Source: Nitrosarchaeum sp.
Lineage (GTDB): Archaea > Thermoproteota > Nitrososphaeria > Nitrososphaerales > Nitrosopumilaceae
Assembly (NCBI GenBank): GCA_003569705.1
Contig: BGOU01000007.1
Location: 186,001-250,000, forward strand
Length of the DNA: 64,000 nucleotides
Direction of reading: 5' to 3'
Shown here: piece by piece, positions 32,904 to 42,509 of the stretch
Layout of the letters: each line of letters opens with the position of its first letter
How positions within the stretch are numbered: position 1 is the first letter of the stretch
The notes under the pieces: model-generated
The model's input: only the letters and a program-made list of their open reading frames with translations
The model's database searches: none
What the model was told of the DNA's origin: nothing
Translations under genes and position numbers: made by a program

Positions 32904-35015
32904 TTAATTTTGTTTTGCAGATGCTTTTGCAGTTGGAGGTGCGTTTACTGGATCAACGGTTATTGTTACAGTGTCAACACCTTCTCTATTATTACTATCA
33001 AATGCTTTTAGTTCAAAGACTAGAACTTTGACTTCACCATTAGCAACAGTTGGAGATGTAAATGATGGAGTTACCGAAGACATTGATGATAATACTACGG
33101 GTTCACCAGAAACTTGTGTCCACATGTAGGAGAGTTTTTGGTTTTCAGGATCATTGCTCTTGCTACCATCTAATGAGACTTTGACATGTTCATTTACAAT
33201 TTGATCAGCGCCAGCATCTGCGACAATTGGTAGATTCAATGTGTTTACAACAGTAATTTTCATGCTATCAGAAGATGATAATTGGCCGTCAGTTGCGCTA
33301 CAAGTCATAGTAATTACTTGATCATTAACAATTGTAGGAAGTTGCACTGTAGTACTTAGAGAACCAGCATTTGTAATCACAACTTCAGCACTAGATGAAG
33401 ACCATGCAACATTAATCATATCTCCATCAGGATCAGTTGCAGAGCATAACAAATTCAATGTAGTGTTTTCATTAGCAGTTTGATCAACACCTGCATCTAC
33501 AATAGGTGCACTGTTGGCTGGAACTACCATGATAATTAATTGATCAGAACCGCTACGATTTTCAGAGTCGGTTACAGTTAATTGGAATACCAATCGTTTA
33601 GATGCACCAGAAACTACAGATGGTGCTTTAAATGAAAATGATGGGTTGGTTGTATCAAATGAGACAGTGTCACCTGAAATCTGTTTCCATGAATATGTTA
33701 TAGGATCATTCTCAGGATCAACACCCAAGCCAGTAACAGATACGTCAGAGCCACCGACTACCTTTCTATCTGGACCAGCAGATGCTCTTGGTGGTAAGTT
33801 AACAGTGTTAATTGTTACAACTACACTATCTTTGTCAGAGTTACCTTGAGAATCTGTAACTGTTAGTTCAAAACCTAATGCTTCAGATGCAGTGTTAATG
33901 TTAGGAGTAAAGAAATAGACGGTACTTGAAGGTCTTCCATAGACATCAACTTTCATTCCAGATGTCTGTGTCCAGGAATATCGTAATTTATCATTATCAG
34001 GATCAGTGCCAGTTCCAATTAATTTTACATGAGCATTTTCAGTCACACTTTGATCTAGACCTGCATCAGCCATAGGAGAGCCATTTGCAGGAATCACTTT
34101 AACTAATGCCAAGGCATTTGCCCAACCATTTCCAGCAGAATAACCGGTAACTTGGAATGATAAAATCATTTCAGTTTCACTAGGAAGTTCAGGTGCTGTA
34201 AATTGGACAGATGAACCAACGTAAGAATCCAATTGCACACCAGTGCCAATTAGTTGAACCCAAGAATAGCTGATTGGTTTTCCATTTGCGGTTTCTCCAG
34301 TTGCACTAAGTGTAACTGTTTCTCCCTCTTGGACAACTTGCATTGGACCAGCTTGAATTGAAATTAATCTATTTGAAAGAAGACCAGAAAGTGGATAAAC
34401 GCTGACAGTGTCACTTGCAGATCCACCAAATCCATCATCAACAGTTAGTTGGAAAGTTAGTGGATTGGTTTGAGAATAATCAAGAGTGGGGGATAGTATT
34501 GTAAGATATTTTCCATGGGTGGTAGATAATTCTAGGGGTTGACCGGATACTTGGGTCCAACTATAAGTCAATGAATCGCCATCAGGATCCAAAGCACTGC
34601 TAACTAGAGTAACTACATTAACGGTTTGAAAAGTGACTTGATCTTTTCCTGCACTAACCATTGGAACATGATTAACAGGGTTTACAACTACTTCGACGGT
34701 ATCAGAACTACTTGCACCTGATGGGTCAGTTACTGTAAGTGTAAAGGTTAGAACTTTAATTTGACCATTTACTACATCTGGAGCCATGAATTGGGGCTCG
34801 GCCACACTAGATGATGATAAAGTTACAGGTTCACCATCGATTTGTACCCATTCAAATATCAGAGTCTCGTCGTCAGCATCAACTCCTTCACCAACTAGGG
34901 TGACAATTCGATTTTCAATTACTTCTATAGAATTACTAGCAGCAAAAGAGTAAGATATAGTACCAGCTAAAAACAGACTAAAAACTAATGAAAATAATAC
35001 AATATGTGAATTCAC
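32904..35015 (-). CDS. secreted surface protein with seven PKD/cadherin-like domains
   Basis: A 703-residue protein with an N-terminal signal peptide (to about residue 25) followed by about seven ~95-residue Ig-like domains. Each has 'AG.DQ...E...V.L.G...DPD.D...Y.W.Q.SG' and ends 'LTVTD..G....D.V.V.V.', typical of PKD/REJ-type cell-surface domains that bind calcium or polysaccharide. The C-terminus begins an eighth domain and stops (PTAKASAKQN), so it may be truncated relative to a longer relative. No membrane anchor is visible. Single gene. Confidence 0.82.
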   Translation of the reverse strand: MNSHIVLFSLVFSLFLAGTISYSFAASNSIEVIENRIVTLVGEGVDADDETLIFEWVQIDGEPVTLSSSSVAEPQFMAPDVVNGQIKVLTFTLTVTDPSGASSSDTVEVVVNPVNHVPMVSAGKDQVTFQTVNVVTLVSSALDPDGDSLTYSWTQVSGQPLELSTTHGKYLTILSPTLDYSQTNPLTFQLTVDDGFGGSASDTVSVYPLSGLLSNRLISIQAGPMQVVQEGETVTLSATGETANGKPISYSWVQLIGTGVQLDSYVGSSVQFTAPELPSETEMILSFQVTGYSAGNGWANALALVKVIPANGSPMADAGLDQSVTENAHVKLIGTGTDPDNDKLRYSWTQTSGMKVDVYGRPSSTVYFFTPNINTASEALGFELTVTDSQGNSDKDSVVVTINTVNLPPRASAGPDRKVVGGSDVSVTGLGVDPENDPITYSWKQISGDTVSFDTTNPSFSFKAPSVVSGASKRLVFQLTVTDSENRSGSDQLIIMVVPANSAPIVDAGVDQTANENTTLNLLCSATDPDGDMINVAWSSSSAEVVITNAGSLSTTVQLPTIVNDQVITMTCSATDGQLSSSDSMKITVVNTLNLPIVADAGADQIVNEHVKVSLDGSKSNDPENQKLSYMWTQVSGEPVVLSSMSSVTPSFTSPTVANGEVKVLVFELKAFDSNNREGVDTVTITVDPVNAPPTAKASAKQN

Positions 35016-35208
35016 TGATTAATTGTAAAATATTTGAGATATATTAACTATACAGATAACTTCTATGAAGTTAATAGATCGGAAAAAGGGCAAAATAGGA
35101 TCGATAATAGTGAAGCAAAATAGATTTTGACATCATCCACACATTGTAATTATTCATAGTCCGCAGATATAATAATCAAAAAATAAGCTATAAAATAGTT
35201 CAGAAAAA

Positions 35209-36009
35209 CTATTCAGATAAAAAGAGACTTTTGATGGTATCAAAAGCGCCAGGTACAGTATGAACTTGAGCAACGATGTTGTGTATATTGAATTTTTTTA
35301 ATTCATCAGATGTAAAGGGTCCAATTGCAACAACAGGTATCTTTTCTAAATTACTTAACAATGAATCAGAATCATAATCTTTTGACATTATTTCAAAAAA
35401 TGCTCTAACAGAAGAAGCGCTTGTAAATACAATTCCATCAACTTTATTTTGTGAAAATAATTCCCTAAATTCATTCCACTGTGAAGTATCTCTAAATGCA
35501 CAAACATCATAAAGATGAATCTCATTTACATTAATTCCTATTTTCTCTAATAGTTCTTTCAAAAATGGTGTGGATGCTCCACTTCTAGGCACAATTACTT
35601 TTTTTCCTACAGCATGTAATTTTGTAAATAACTCTCCAACACCAACTGATGAATATGTATTTGGCATATATGCAACTTTAATTCCCTCATTTTCTAATGC
35701 GATTTTTGTTTTTGGACCTACTGCCATGACAATAGTGTTTGCTACTGCAAGTTGTAATTTTTCAAATTTAGAAACTTTTTTTGCAGTATCAAAAAGAAGC
35801 GTCACTGCCTTTGAACTCATAAATACAGAATAATCAGGATTGTATTGTTTTACTGAATTCAAAAACTCATCCACGATTTTTTCCCCCTTGCTAACTAGTT
35901 CAATAGTAGGCAATGAAATTGGTCTTGCATTATCTCTAGTTACTAAATCTATGAATTCAGAAGAATCATCTTTTGAACGAGTGATTGCTATAGTTTTTCC
36001 TTTAAGCAT
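35209..36009 (-). CDS. hemD: uroporphyrinogen-III synthase
   Basis: A 266-residue protein of the weakly conserved HemD family: 'KTIAITRSKDDSSEFIDLV', 'DYSVFMSSKAVTLLFD' and 'VDGIVFTSASSVRAFFE', then 'IPVVAIGPFTSDELKKF'. It closes hydroxymethylbilane into uroporphyrinogen III, inverting ring D. It overlaps cobA by ATGA-like coupling (8 bases). Position at the end of the hemL-hemC-cobA-hemD run supports the call. Cytoplasmic. Confidence 0.9.
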   Translation of the reverse strand: MLKGKTIAITRSKDDSSEFIDLVTRDNARPISLPTIELVSKGEKIVDEFLNSVKQYNPDYSVFMSSKAVTLLFDTAKKVSKFEKLQLAVANTIVMAVGPKTKIALENEGIKVAYMPNTYSSVGVGELFTKLHAVGKKVIVPRSGASTPFLKELLEKIGINVNEIHLYDVCAFRDTSQWNEFRELFSQNKVDGIVFTSASSVRAFFEIMSKDYDSDSLLSNLEKIPVVAIGPFTSDELKKFNIHNIVAQVHTVPGAFDTIKSLFLSE

Positions 36010-36751
36010 TTTTTCGCCATCCTATGACACTAGACAGATCTACAACTTTGCCTATTATGATATTAGTTGGTGGTTTGATTTTATTTATTTTTACAAGTTT
36101 TGCAATATTAGATACGGTTCCAATAATCATTTTTTGTTGTGGAGTTGTGCCGTTTTGAATTACAGCTACAGGTGTTTGTTTATCTAATCCACCTGCAACA
36201 AGATGCTTACAAATAACATCTATTCTTGAAAGCCCCATCATAATTACAATAGTATCAACAGATTTTGCAAGACGTTTCCATTTGACTGATTCATTTTTCT
36301 TTTCAGGATCCTCGTGACCTGTAACAAATACAACTGATGATGCATACTTTCTATGAGTTAGTGGAATACCAGCATAAGTGGCAGAACCGATTCCAGATGT
36401 GATTCCTGGAACTATCTCATACTTTACATTATTTTCTTTGAGATACTCTGCTTCCTCCCCACCTCTACCAAATATTATGGGATCACCACCTTTTAGTCGA
36501 ACAACGTTTTTCTTGGATTTTGCAAATTTTACCATTAACTCATTAGTGTTATTTTGATGAGTTGTATCATCACCTACTTCCCTTCCAACGTATATTTTTT
36601 CAGCAGATTTTGGAATCATTGAGATTATTTTTTTGCTTACCAGCCTATCATACAATACAACATCTGCTTTTTGTAAGAGTTCAACTGCCCTCAAGGTAAT
36701 TAATTTACTATCTCCAGGTCCTGCCCCAACAAGATACACCTTACCGGTCAT
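36002..36751 (-). CDS. cobA: uroporphyrinogen-III C-methyltransferase (SUMT)
   Basis: A 249-residue SAM-dependent methyltransferase with the CobA motifs 'VYLVGAGPGDSKLITLRAVELLQKADVVLYDRLV', 'LKGGDPIIFGRGGEEAEYL', 'GITSGIGSATYAGIPLTHR' and the SAM-binding 'TIVIMMGL'. It makes precorrin-2 from uroporphyrinogen III, feeding siroheme, the Ahb haem route and cobalamin. It overlaps hemC by ATGA and hemD by eight bases. Confidence 0.95.
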   Translation of the reverse strand: MTGKVYLVGAGPGDSKLITLRAVELLQKADVVLYDRLVSKKIISMIPKSAEKIYVGREVGDDTTHQNNTNELMVKFAKSKKNVVRLKGGDPIIFGRGGEEAEYLKENNVKYEIVPGITSGIGSATYAGIPLTHRKYASSVVFVTGHEDPEKKNESVKWKRLAKSVDTIVIMMGLSRIDVICKHLVAGGLDKQTPVAVIQNGTTPQQKMIIGTVSNIAKLVKINKIKPPTNIIIGKVVDLSSVIGWRKNA

Positions 36752-37683
36752 TGTTTATTCCATTCCTCCACTTTTTTTCTCCAATTTATTGCAAGATCAT
36801 TTACGCCTTTCTCGCGTAGTTCCTCACCTACACTCTTACCGAGAGATAACGGGTCATTTTTGTTTCCAGATTTCTTTACAAAAAGCGATTTTTTTCCATC
36901 TACTGAAAAAGCAGATACGCTCAAAGTCATTTGATCTCCATTGGATTTAGCATATGCACCAATTGGGAATCTACACCCAGAATCAACAAAGTCAGAAAGA
37001 GATCGCTCTGCCTCAATTTCCAATCTAGAGTCAGCATCTTCGATTTTTTTCAACATTGAAATTGTATTGGAATCATCTTTTCTTGAAACTATAGCTAGTG
37101 CACCCTGTCCGGGAGATGGTGAGAAATCTTCAATAGATAATTGTGTAAATGCTACATCTACACCTAGTCGCGTAATTCCTGCTTGTGCAAGAACAACTGC
37201 ATCAAAATCTTTTCCAAATACTTTTCTAATTCTTGTTTCGATGTTTCCACGTATTGGACGAACTGTAACATCAGATCTTTTTCTTGTTACTTGTACGGCA
37301 CGTCGTAGTGAGCTTGTACCAATAACTGCGCCAGGCTTTATAGAATCAAGATCAGTGCCATCAGATGAAATAAAAATATCATTTACTGTTTCTCTTTTTG
37401 GAATAGAAGACAACATCAAGTTTTCAACTAATTGTGTAGGTACATCTTTGAGACTATGCACTGCAAAATCTACTTCATTATCTGCAACTGCCCTATCAAT
37501 TTCTTTTTCAAATATTCCTTTTTGATCAATTGTAAATAATGGTCTTGCATCAGTATCGCCTTTGGTCTTTATTGTTTTGATCTCAAATTCGGTATCGGGG
37601 TTTATTTTTTTTAGTTCTGATATTACCCAATTAGTTTGTGCAAGGGATAATTGACTACCTCTTGCACCAATCACATATTTCAA
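36748..37683 (-). CDS. hemC: porphobilinogen deaminase (hydroxymethylbilane synthase)
   Basis: A 311-residue enzyme polymerising four porphobilinogens. Motifs: 'VIGARGSQLSLAQTNWV', 'KDVPT', 'GAVIGTSSLRRAVQV', 'IRGNIETRIRK', and the cofactor-attachment Cys in 'DSGCRFPIGAYA'. Cytoplasmic. It overlaps both hemL (ATGA) and cobA (ATGA). Confidence 0.96.
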   Translation of the reverse strand: MKYVIGARGSQLSLAQTNWVISELKKINPDTEFEIKTIKTKGDTDARPLFTIDQKGIFEKEIDRAVADNEVDFAVHSLKDVPTQLVENLMLSSIPKRETVNDIFISSDGTDLDSIKPGAVIGTSSLRRAVQVTRKRSDVTVRPIRGNIETRIRKVFGKDFDAVVLAQAGITRLGVDVAFTQLSIEDFSPSPGQGALAIVSRKDDSNTISMLKKIEDADSRLEIEAERSLSDFVDSGCRFPIGAYAKSNGDQMTLSVSAFSVDGKKSLFVKKSGNKNDPLSLGKSVGEELREKGVNDLAINWRKKVEEWNKQ

Positions 37684-38957
37684 TTCTTCACCGATTTTAA
37701 TGCAGTACGATAAGCATTCATTGTGTAATTCAGATCAGTTTGTGTATGTGCATCAGATAGAAAAACGACTTCAAACTGAGACGGCGCAATAAAAACACCA
37801 TTTTTTAATAAAACAGAGAACATTTTTTGGAATTTTTTTGCATCTGCGTTCTTTGATGATGTATAATCTATGACAGGCTTGTTTGTAAAGAAAATTTGGA
37901 ACATTGACGATGTGAAATTGATTTGATGTGGTATGTTCATGTCAGTAGCCATATCACCTATCGCGTGAGTAAGTAATGCATTATACGCTTCAAGTTTTGA
38001 ATATAGTTTGTTTTTTATTTTGTTTATTGTTTTTATTGATGCAATCGCTGCACTGACTGAGATGGGATTTCCAGCATACGTGCTGGCTTGGTAAACTTTA
38101 CCGCCTGGTGAAAGCAAATCCATTATTTCTTTTTTTCCACCTATTGCTGCAATTACAAATCCATGTCCCAATGCCTTGGCCAAAGTGGTAATATCTGGTT
38201 TAATTCCAAAATGTTGTTGTGCACCACCTGGCGATACTCTGAATCCAGTTACAACTTCATCAAAAATTAGAGGAATGTCGTTATCTTTTGTAATTTTTCT
38301 AACTTCAGAGAGAAAATTCTTTTCAGGCAAAATTAATCCCATATTAGCTAAGATTGGTTCAATTATAACTCCAGCAACATCTTTGTTTTTTGTTAGAGTT
38401 TTTTCAAGTTCTTCAGAATTGTTATACGGTACAACAAGAGTGTTTTTTGAAACCTCGTTCAACCCACCCTCAGATATGGAAATTCCATTGTGTGCAGAAC
38501 CAGAACCTGCTTTTACTAAAACAGAATCATGTGCTCCATGATAGCATCCTTCAAACTTTATTATTTTTTTCTTTTTTGTGAATCCACGAGCTAATCTTAT
38601 AGCAGTCATCGTAGCTTCGCCACCTGTATTTACCAATCTAACTTTGTCAATTGAAGGAAAATTACTAATAATTAATTTGGATAATTCTATTTCAGACTCA
38701 GTTGGAGTACAAAATAAAGTTCCTTGTGTTAATTGTTTTGATACAGCGTTAAGAATTTCTTTTCGTCGATGTCCTAACAGTAATGCGCCATACCCATTAC
38801 AGAAATCAATGTATTTGTTTTTGTCTTCATCCCAGATGTAAGCACCGTCAGACTTTTTGGTAAAGAATGGATATGGTTCAAAATACCTAACAGGACTGTT
38901 TACACCTGATGGAATTACTTTTTTAGCATTATTGAATAATTTTTGGGAATTAGACAA
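37680..38957 (-). CDS. hemL: glutamate-1-semialdehyde 2,1-aminomutase
   Basis: This PLP enzyme converts glutamate-1-semialdehyde to 5-aminolevulinate, the next step after HemA. Motifs: 'VIPSGVNSPVRYF', 'PLIFDEVVTGFRV', the PLP lysine in 'TTLAKALGHGF' and 'YAGNPISVSAAIASIK'. An open frame reaches 39065, but the extra 36 residues overlap the aquaporin gene and are not family-like. I choose TTG 38957 (MSNSQKLFNNAKKVIPSG...), giving 425 residues, the usual size. It is the first hem gene of the run hemL-hemC-cobA-hemD. Confidence 0.93.
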   Translation of the reverse strand: MSNSQKLFNNAKKVIPSGVNSPVRYFEPYPFFTKKSDGAYIWDEDKNKYIDFCNGYGALLLGHRRKEILNAVSKQLTQGTLFCTPTESEIELSKLIISNFPSIDKVRLVNTGGEATMTAIRLARGFTKKKKIIKFEGCYHGAHDSVLVKAGSGSAHNGISISEGGLNEVSKNTLVVPYNNSEELEKTLTKNKDVAGVIIEPILANMGLILPEKNFLSEVRKITKDNDIPLIFDEVVTGFRVSPGGAQQHFGIKPDITTLAKALGHGFVIAAIGGKKEIMDLLSPGGKVYQASTYAGNPISVSAAIASIKTINKIKNKLYSKLEAYNALLTHAIGDMATDMNIPHQINFTSSMFQIFFTNKPVIDYTSSKNADAKKFQKMFSVLLKNGVFIAPSQFEVVFLSDAHTQTDLNYTMNAYRTALKSVKN

Positions 38958-39006
38958 TAACCAACTGGAGTTTGGGTCATTATTATTCGTAATAATCCAT
39001 AAAAAG

Positions 39007-39672
39007 CTATTTTCGCGGATGAAATTTGTTTCGAAATAGAAACGCAGTGATGATAGTTCCCACATAAGGTGCAGTCCAATATAGCCACAAATTATCCAAC
39101 ACTCCAGAGAATAATGCAGGAGCTAATGCCCTGGCAGGATTCATAGAAGCGCCGGAAATAAAAGCCAAAAAAAAGATATCCAAGCCAACAATTCCACCAA
39201 TTGCAATTCCGCTGAATCCTTTGAGTCCTTTTGTGTAAACTACGGTAAAGATCACAGCCATTAGCAGTGCAGATGCTAAAACCTCAATTAAAAATATAAA
39301 AAATAATGGAAAATCATAATTCGGGGCATTTGCTCCAATATTTGCTCCAGTGCCAATAAAATTCATAACAAATAGAGACCCAAACAAAGCTCCAATAATC
39401 TCTGCAGCAAAATAATATGCAATTTGAATTTTTGAAATATGTCCTGTAATGTAATAACCAATTGTCACTGCAGGATTAAAATGCGCTAATGAAATTTTTC
39501 CAAAAGAGTAAATGCCTATTATTAATGCAATAAATGGTGCAATTGCTGCAAATGCAATCCCTAATGTTCCACCTGTTTGCACGTCATAAACAATAGAGCC
39601 AGTTGCAAACACAACAAGAATGAATGTTCCAATTAATTCAACGGTGAAAATTTGTAAGTTTGAATACGACAT
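39007..39672 (-). CDS. aquaporin/MIP channel (AqpS-like)
   Basis: A 221-residue protein with six membrane helices and the two half-helix NPA motifs 'HFNPAVTIGYY' and 'GASMNPARALAPAL'. MIP channels pass water or small uncharged solutes. Its ATG overlaps the arsC stop (TAATG), the arrangement known from Sinorhizobium where AqpS lets arsenite leave after ArsC reduces arsenate. Selectivity cannot be read safely, so arsenite export is inference from position. Confidence 0.9.
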   Translation of the reverse strand: MSYSNLQIFTVELIGTFILVVFATGSIVYDVQTGGTLGIAFAAIAPFIALIIGIYSFGKISLAHFNPAVTIGYYITGHISKIQIAYYFAAEIIGALFGSLFVMNFIGTGANIGANAPNYDFPLFFIFLIEVLASALLMAVIFTVVYTKGLKGFSGIAIGGIVGLDIFFLAFISGASMNPARALAPALFSGVLDNLWLYWTAPYVGTIITAFLFRNKFHPRK

Positions 39673-40076
39673 TAGACATTTTCCTCAAGGGATTTAATTA
39701 AAATCATCACCTGTGTTTTTATCTGATCACGTATTTTTCTTACTTCTTCTATTGATTTTCCCTTTGGATCTGGAATTTGCCAATCAAGAATATCTTTCAT
39801 AAATAGAGCAGGGCATGATTCTTTATCCATACATCCCATGTTGATTGCCTTGTCAGATTCAGATATAATTTGTTGTGAGATATGTTTGGGTGTTTGATTT
39901 TCAATGTCAATACCAATTTCTTTCATTGCTTGCAAAACAATTGGATTTACTAGAGTGCTTGGTTTTGTTCCAGCACTTATTGCCTCAAATCCTTCTGGCA
40001 TGTATTTTCTAAAAAATGCTTCAGCCATTTGGCTCCTTCCAGCATTTTCAACACAGACAAAAAGAATTTTTTTCAT
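39672..40076 (-). CDS. arsC: thioredoxin-coupled-type arsenate reductase (LMW-phosphatase fold)
   Basis: A 134-residue protein of the low-molecular-weight tyrosine-phosphatase fold. The P-loop is 'FVCVENAGRSQMAEA' with catalytic Cys8; further Cys at 82 and 88 ('GCMDKESCP') and the 'IPDPKG' Asp loop match the three-Cys arsenate reductases of the Staphylococcus pI258 kind. It would reduce arsenate to arsenite. It sits 26 bases behind the PiT phosphate transporter gene and overlaps the aquaporin gene. A protein tyrosine phosphatase role is the alternative. Confidence 0.88.
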   Translation of the reverse strand: MKKILFVCVENAGRSQMAEAFFRKYMPEGFEAISAGTKPSTLVNPIVLQAMKEIGIDIENQTPKHISQQIISESDKAINMGCMDKESCPALFMKDILDWQIPDPKGKSIEEVRKIRDQIKTQVMILIKSLEENV

Positions 40077-40102
40077 AATGTTATCTCAAAATTAGAAATG
40101 AC

Positions 40103-41089
40103 TCACACAAAAAGTTTGATCAAAAGCATTGCCAAATACGAAACTCCAGCACTGGCAGGAATTGTGATGATCCAGGCCCAGACTATTCTTTTGCCTATTC
40201 CCCATCTAACTGCAGAAACACGTCTTACTGCACCAGCACCCATGATAGCACCAGAAATTGCATGAGTTGTACTTGCAGGAATTCCAGCATGTGCCAAAAC
40301 AGCTAAAATTGTCGCACCACTGGTTTCTGCAGCAAATCCCTGATATGGTTTTAGTTGTGTTATTTTTACTCCCATTGTTTTTACGATTCTCCAGCCCCCC
40401 AAAAATGTGCCAAGACTTATTGCGAGTGCAGCCATTATTACGACATAGAATGGCACATCAAACTTTGTGATGATACCTTCGGTTAACAAAATTAGTGCGA
40501 TTATTCCCATTGTTTTTTGACCATCATTTGCCCCATGTGTCAACGAAAAATAAGTAGCAGATACAAGCTGCAGTTTGCCAAAAACAGAGTTTACATTGCC
40601 TGGCTTTTTGTTTGCAAATATTCTGATAATTAGGGTTGCAAGTAAAAATGCACCAACTAATCCAACTATAGGTGAAATGATTATTCCAGTTACCACTTTT
40701 TCAAGTCCACCAAAAATTATTGCATGTGTTCCTGCACCTGCAATACCTGCCCCTATGATGCCGCCTATAAGGGCATGACTACTAGAAGAGGGAAATCCCC
40801 ACCACCAGGTAATTAGATTCCATACGATTGCGCCAGATAATGCACCGATGATGATATGAATGGTTACAAAATCAGGATTAATTATTCCCTTTCCAATTGT
40901 TGTTGCAACTGCTACTCCAAAAAGAAATGGACCAATAAAATTTGCAACAGCTGCAAGGGTCACTGCCTGGAGTGGTTTTAGTACTCGAGTTCCAACAACT
41001 GTTGCAATTGAATTTGCTGCATCATGAAACCCGTTGATAAAATCAAAAAATAGTGCCGCTATTATTGCGCCGATAGCTAGTTCATACAT
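40103..41089 (-). CDS. pit: PiT-family inorganic phosphate transporter
   Basis: A 328-residue membrane protein with two PiT signature repeats: 'DFINGFHDAANSIATVVGTRVLKP' near the N-terminus and 'SLTHGANDGQKTMGIIALI' near the middle. It takes up phosphate (or metal-phosphate) using ion gradients. An in-frame GTG at 41098 overlaps the stop of the DUF47 gene; ATG 41089 (MYELAIGAII...) starts the family-like sequence. It pairs with the DUF47 protein just upstream, a usual partnership. Confidence 0.93.
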   Translation of the reverse strand: MYELAIGAIIAALFFDFINGFHDAANSIATVVGTRVLKPLQAVTLAAVANFIGPFLFGVAVATTIGKGIINPDFVTIHIIIGALSGAIVWNLITWWWGFPSSSSHALIGGIIGAGIAGAGTHAIIFGGLEKVVTGIIISPIVGLVGAFLLATLIIRIFANKKPGNVNSVFGKLQLVSATYFSLTHGANDGQKTMGIIALILLTEGIITKFDVPFYVVIMAALAISLGTFLGGWRIVKTMGVKITQLKPYQGFAAETSGATILAVLAHAGIPASTTHAISGAIMGAGAVRRVSAVRWGIGKRIVWAWIITIPASAGVSYLAMLLIKLFV

Positions 41090-41097
41090 AATTACCA

Positions 41098-41718
41098 CTA
41101 AGCGTATTTCAGTACTATATCTTCAATAACATCTGCAACATCTACACATCTGTCAGACGCAGTTTCCATTGTTTCATAGATATCTTTTAGTTTAATGATT
41201 GTTATAGCATCACTGCTCTCAAAAAGTTTCTCAATAGATTTTCGATACAATTCATCTACAGTATGTTCAATATTACCAGTATTTCTACAATGTATTATCA
41301 TGTCTTTAGTATTTTTAATATTTTTTAAATTTGATACCATGTATTCTACTTCTTTTGTTGCATTTACGAGCTCTTTTGCAATTTCTAGAGTGTATGGTGG
41401 AGGAGTAGTAATTTTGTAACTATGCGTTCGTGCAGAAATTCCATCCATGAAATCAATAACATCGTCTATTTTTGAGGCAATTCTTTGCATGTCCTCACGG
41501 TCAAAAGGGGTGATGAACGTTTTATTTAATGCAGAAAAAATATCACGTGTAAGAACATCGGCTTCACTTTCAAGATTTTTGATTTTTGTATGTTGTTCTG
41601 TATTGCTAAGATCTGAAAATAAAACAACCAGTGCCTCAGCAGTCTCTACTGCTTTTTTTGCCAGATTATCAATAATTCCTAAAATTTCCTTATCATTATA
41701 TTTTATCCAAGAAAACAT
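41098..41718 (-). CDS. DUF47/PhoU-like regulator of Pit
   Basis: A 206-residue all-helical DUF47 protein ('KAVETAEALVVLFSDL', 'LTRDIFSALNKTFITPFDREDMQRIASKIDDVIDFMDG' and a final 'ASDRCVDVADVIEDIV'). The acidic 'FDREDM' and D/E-rich helices are metal-binding in the PhoU fold. Its stop overlaps the PiT start region, and such genes normally regulate or assist the Pit transporter. Cytoplasmic. Confidence 0.9.
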   Translation of the reverse strand: MFSWIKYNDKEILGIIDNLAKKAVETAEALVVLFSDLSNTEQHTKIKNLESEADVLTRDIFSALNKTFITPFDREDMQRIASKIDDVIDFMDGISARTHSYKITTPPPYTLEIAKELVNATKEVEYMVSNLKNIKNTKDMIIHCRNTGNIEHTVDELYRKSIEKLFESSDAITIIKLKDIYETMETASDRCVDVADVIEDIVLKYA

Positions 41719-41846
41719 GTGTCCTACAAATTCAATATGATGGGATGGATGTTAAAACTGTTATCCATACAACATGGGAGACATTCGGATCTGTCAATTT
41801 TTATGAGATTCTGTATATTGGTAATGTATTATTCTAAAACAATTAG

Positions 41847-42509
41847 TTAATTTTCAGTTTTAGTATGAGATGCAATGCGTTCTTCACTTGGACGATGTTT
41901 GCCAGTTACAATATAATTAATGGCATCACTCATGAATACCGCATGATCGCCAATTCTTTCCAAATATCTCAACAATAATGCCTCAGCAAGTGCACATCTA
42001 GTATTTGTAGATTCAATCAATTTTGGTAGTCTCTCACGATAAATTCTGTCAATAAATTTTTCATCTTCACGAATTTCAACAGCTTTTCGAACATCCAATT
42101 CCGCAAAAGACAAAACTGCTGCTTTGATCATATGTTTCACTTTTTTCGTAGATTCAACAAGTGATGCGTTGGTGCATTCAGATACATCGCCAAATAAATC
42201 TCGGACAAGAGTGATATCATAAGCATATCTGCCAAATCTAGAAAATGCGTATGAAATTTCTGTTGATGAACGGATTAATCTAAAGTCGTCAGCCACAGGT
42301 TGATACTTTAACAACATATCAAATGTAAGATCTTCTACTTCAAAGTATTTTGCACGGATAGAGTCAGATAATTTTAGAACTTTATCTTTGGTATTTGTTC
42401 CTGTCAAATACGAATCTATTGCCAAAGATATTGATTCAATGACCATATCCCCCATTTCAGACATGATAAAAGATAACTTGTGCAGTGAGGGATCTATTAA
42501 TCGAGTCAT
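41847..42509 (-). CDS. phoU: PhoU phosphate signalling protein
   Basis: A 220-residue protein with two PhoU helical repeats ('YSFSRFGRYAYDITLV' region and 'LRYLERIGDHAVFMSDAINYIVTG' with the metal-binding ER.GDH motif). It controls PstSCAB activity in response to phosphate. It directly follows pstB (no gap) as last gene of the pst operon. Confidence 0.93.
   Translation of the reverse strand: MTRLIDPSLHKLSFIMSEMGDMVIESISLAIDSYLTGTNTKDKVLKLSDSIRAKYFEVEDLTFDMLLKYQPVADDFRLIRSSTEISYAFSRFGRYAYDITLVRDLFGDVSECTNASLVESTKKVKHMIKAAVLSFAELDVRKAVEIREDEKFIDRIYRERLPKLIESTNTRCALAEALLLRYLERIGDHAVFMSDAINYIVTGKHRPSEERIASHTKTEN

Noticed and set aside
33386-33395. TCAGCACTAG near-match in the PKD protein gene
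   Set aside because: Coding position, one mismatch, no promoter nearby.
38958-39065. N-terminal extension of hemL into the aquaporin gene
   Set aside because: The extra 36 residues are not family-like and overlap aquaporin by 59 bases; TTG 38957 gives the usual length.
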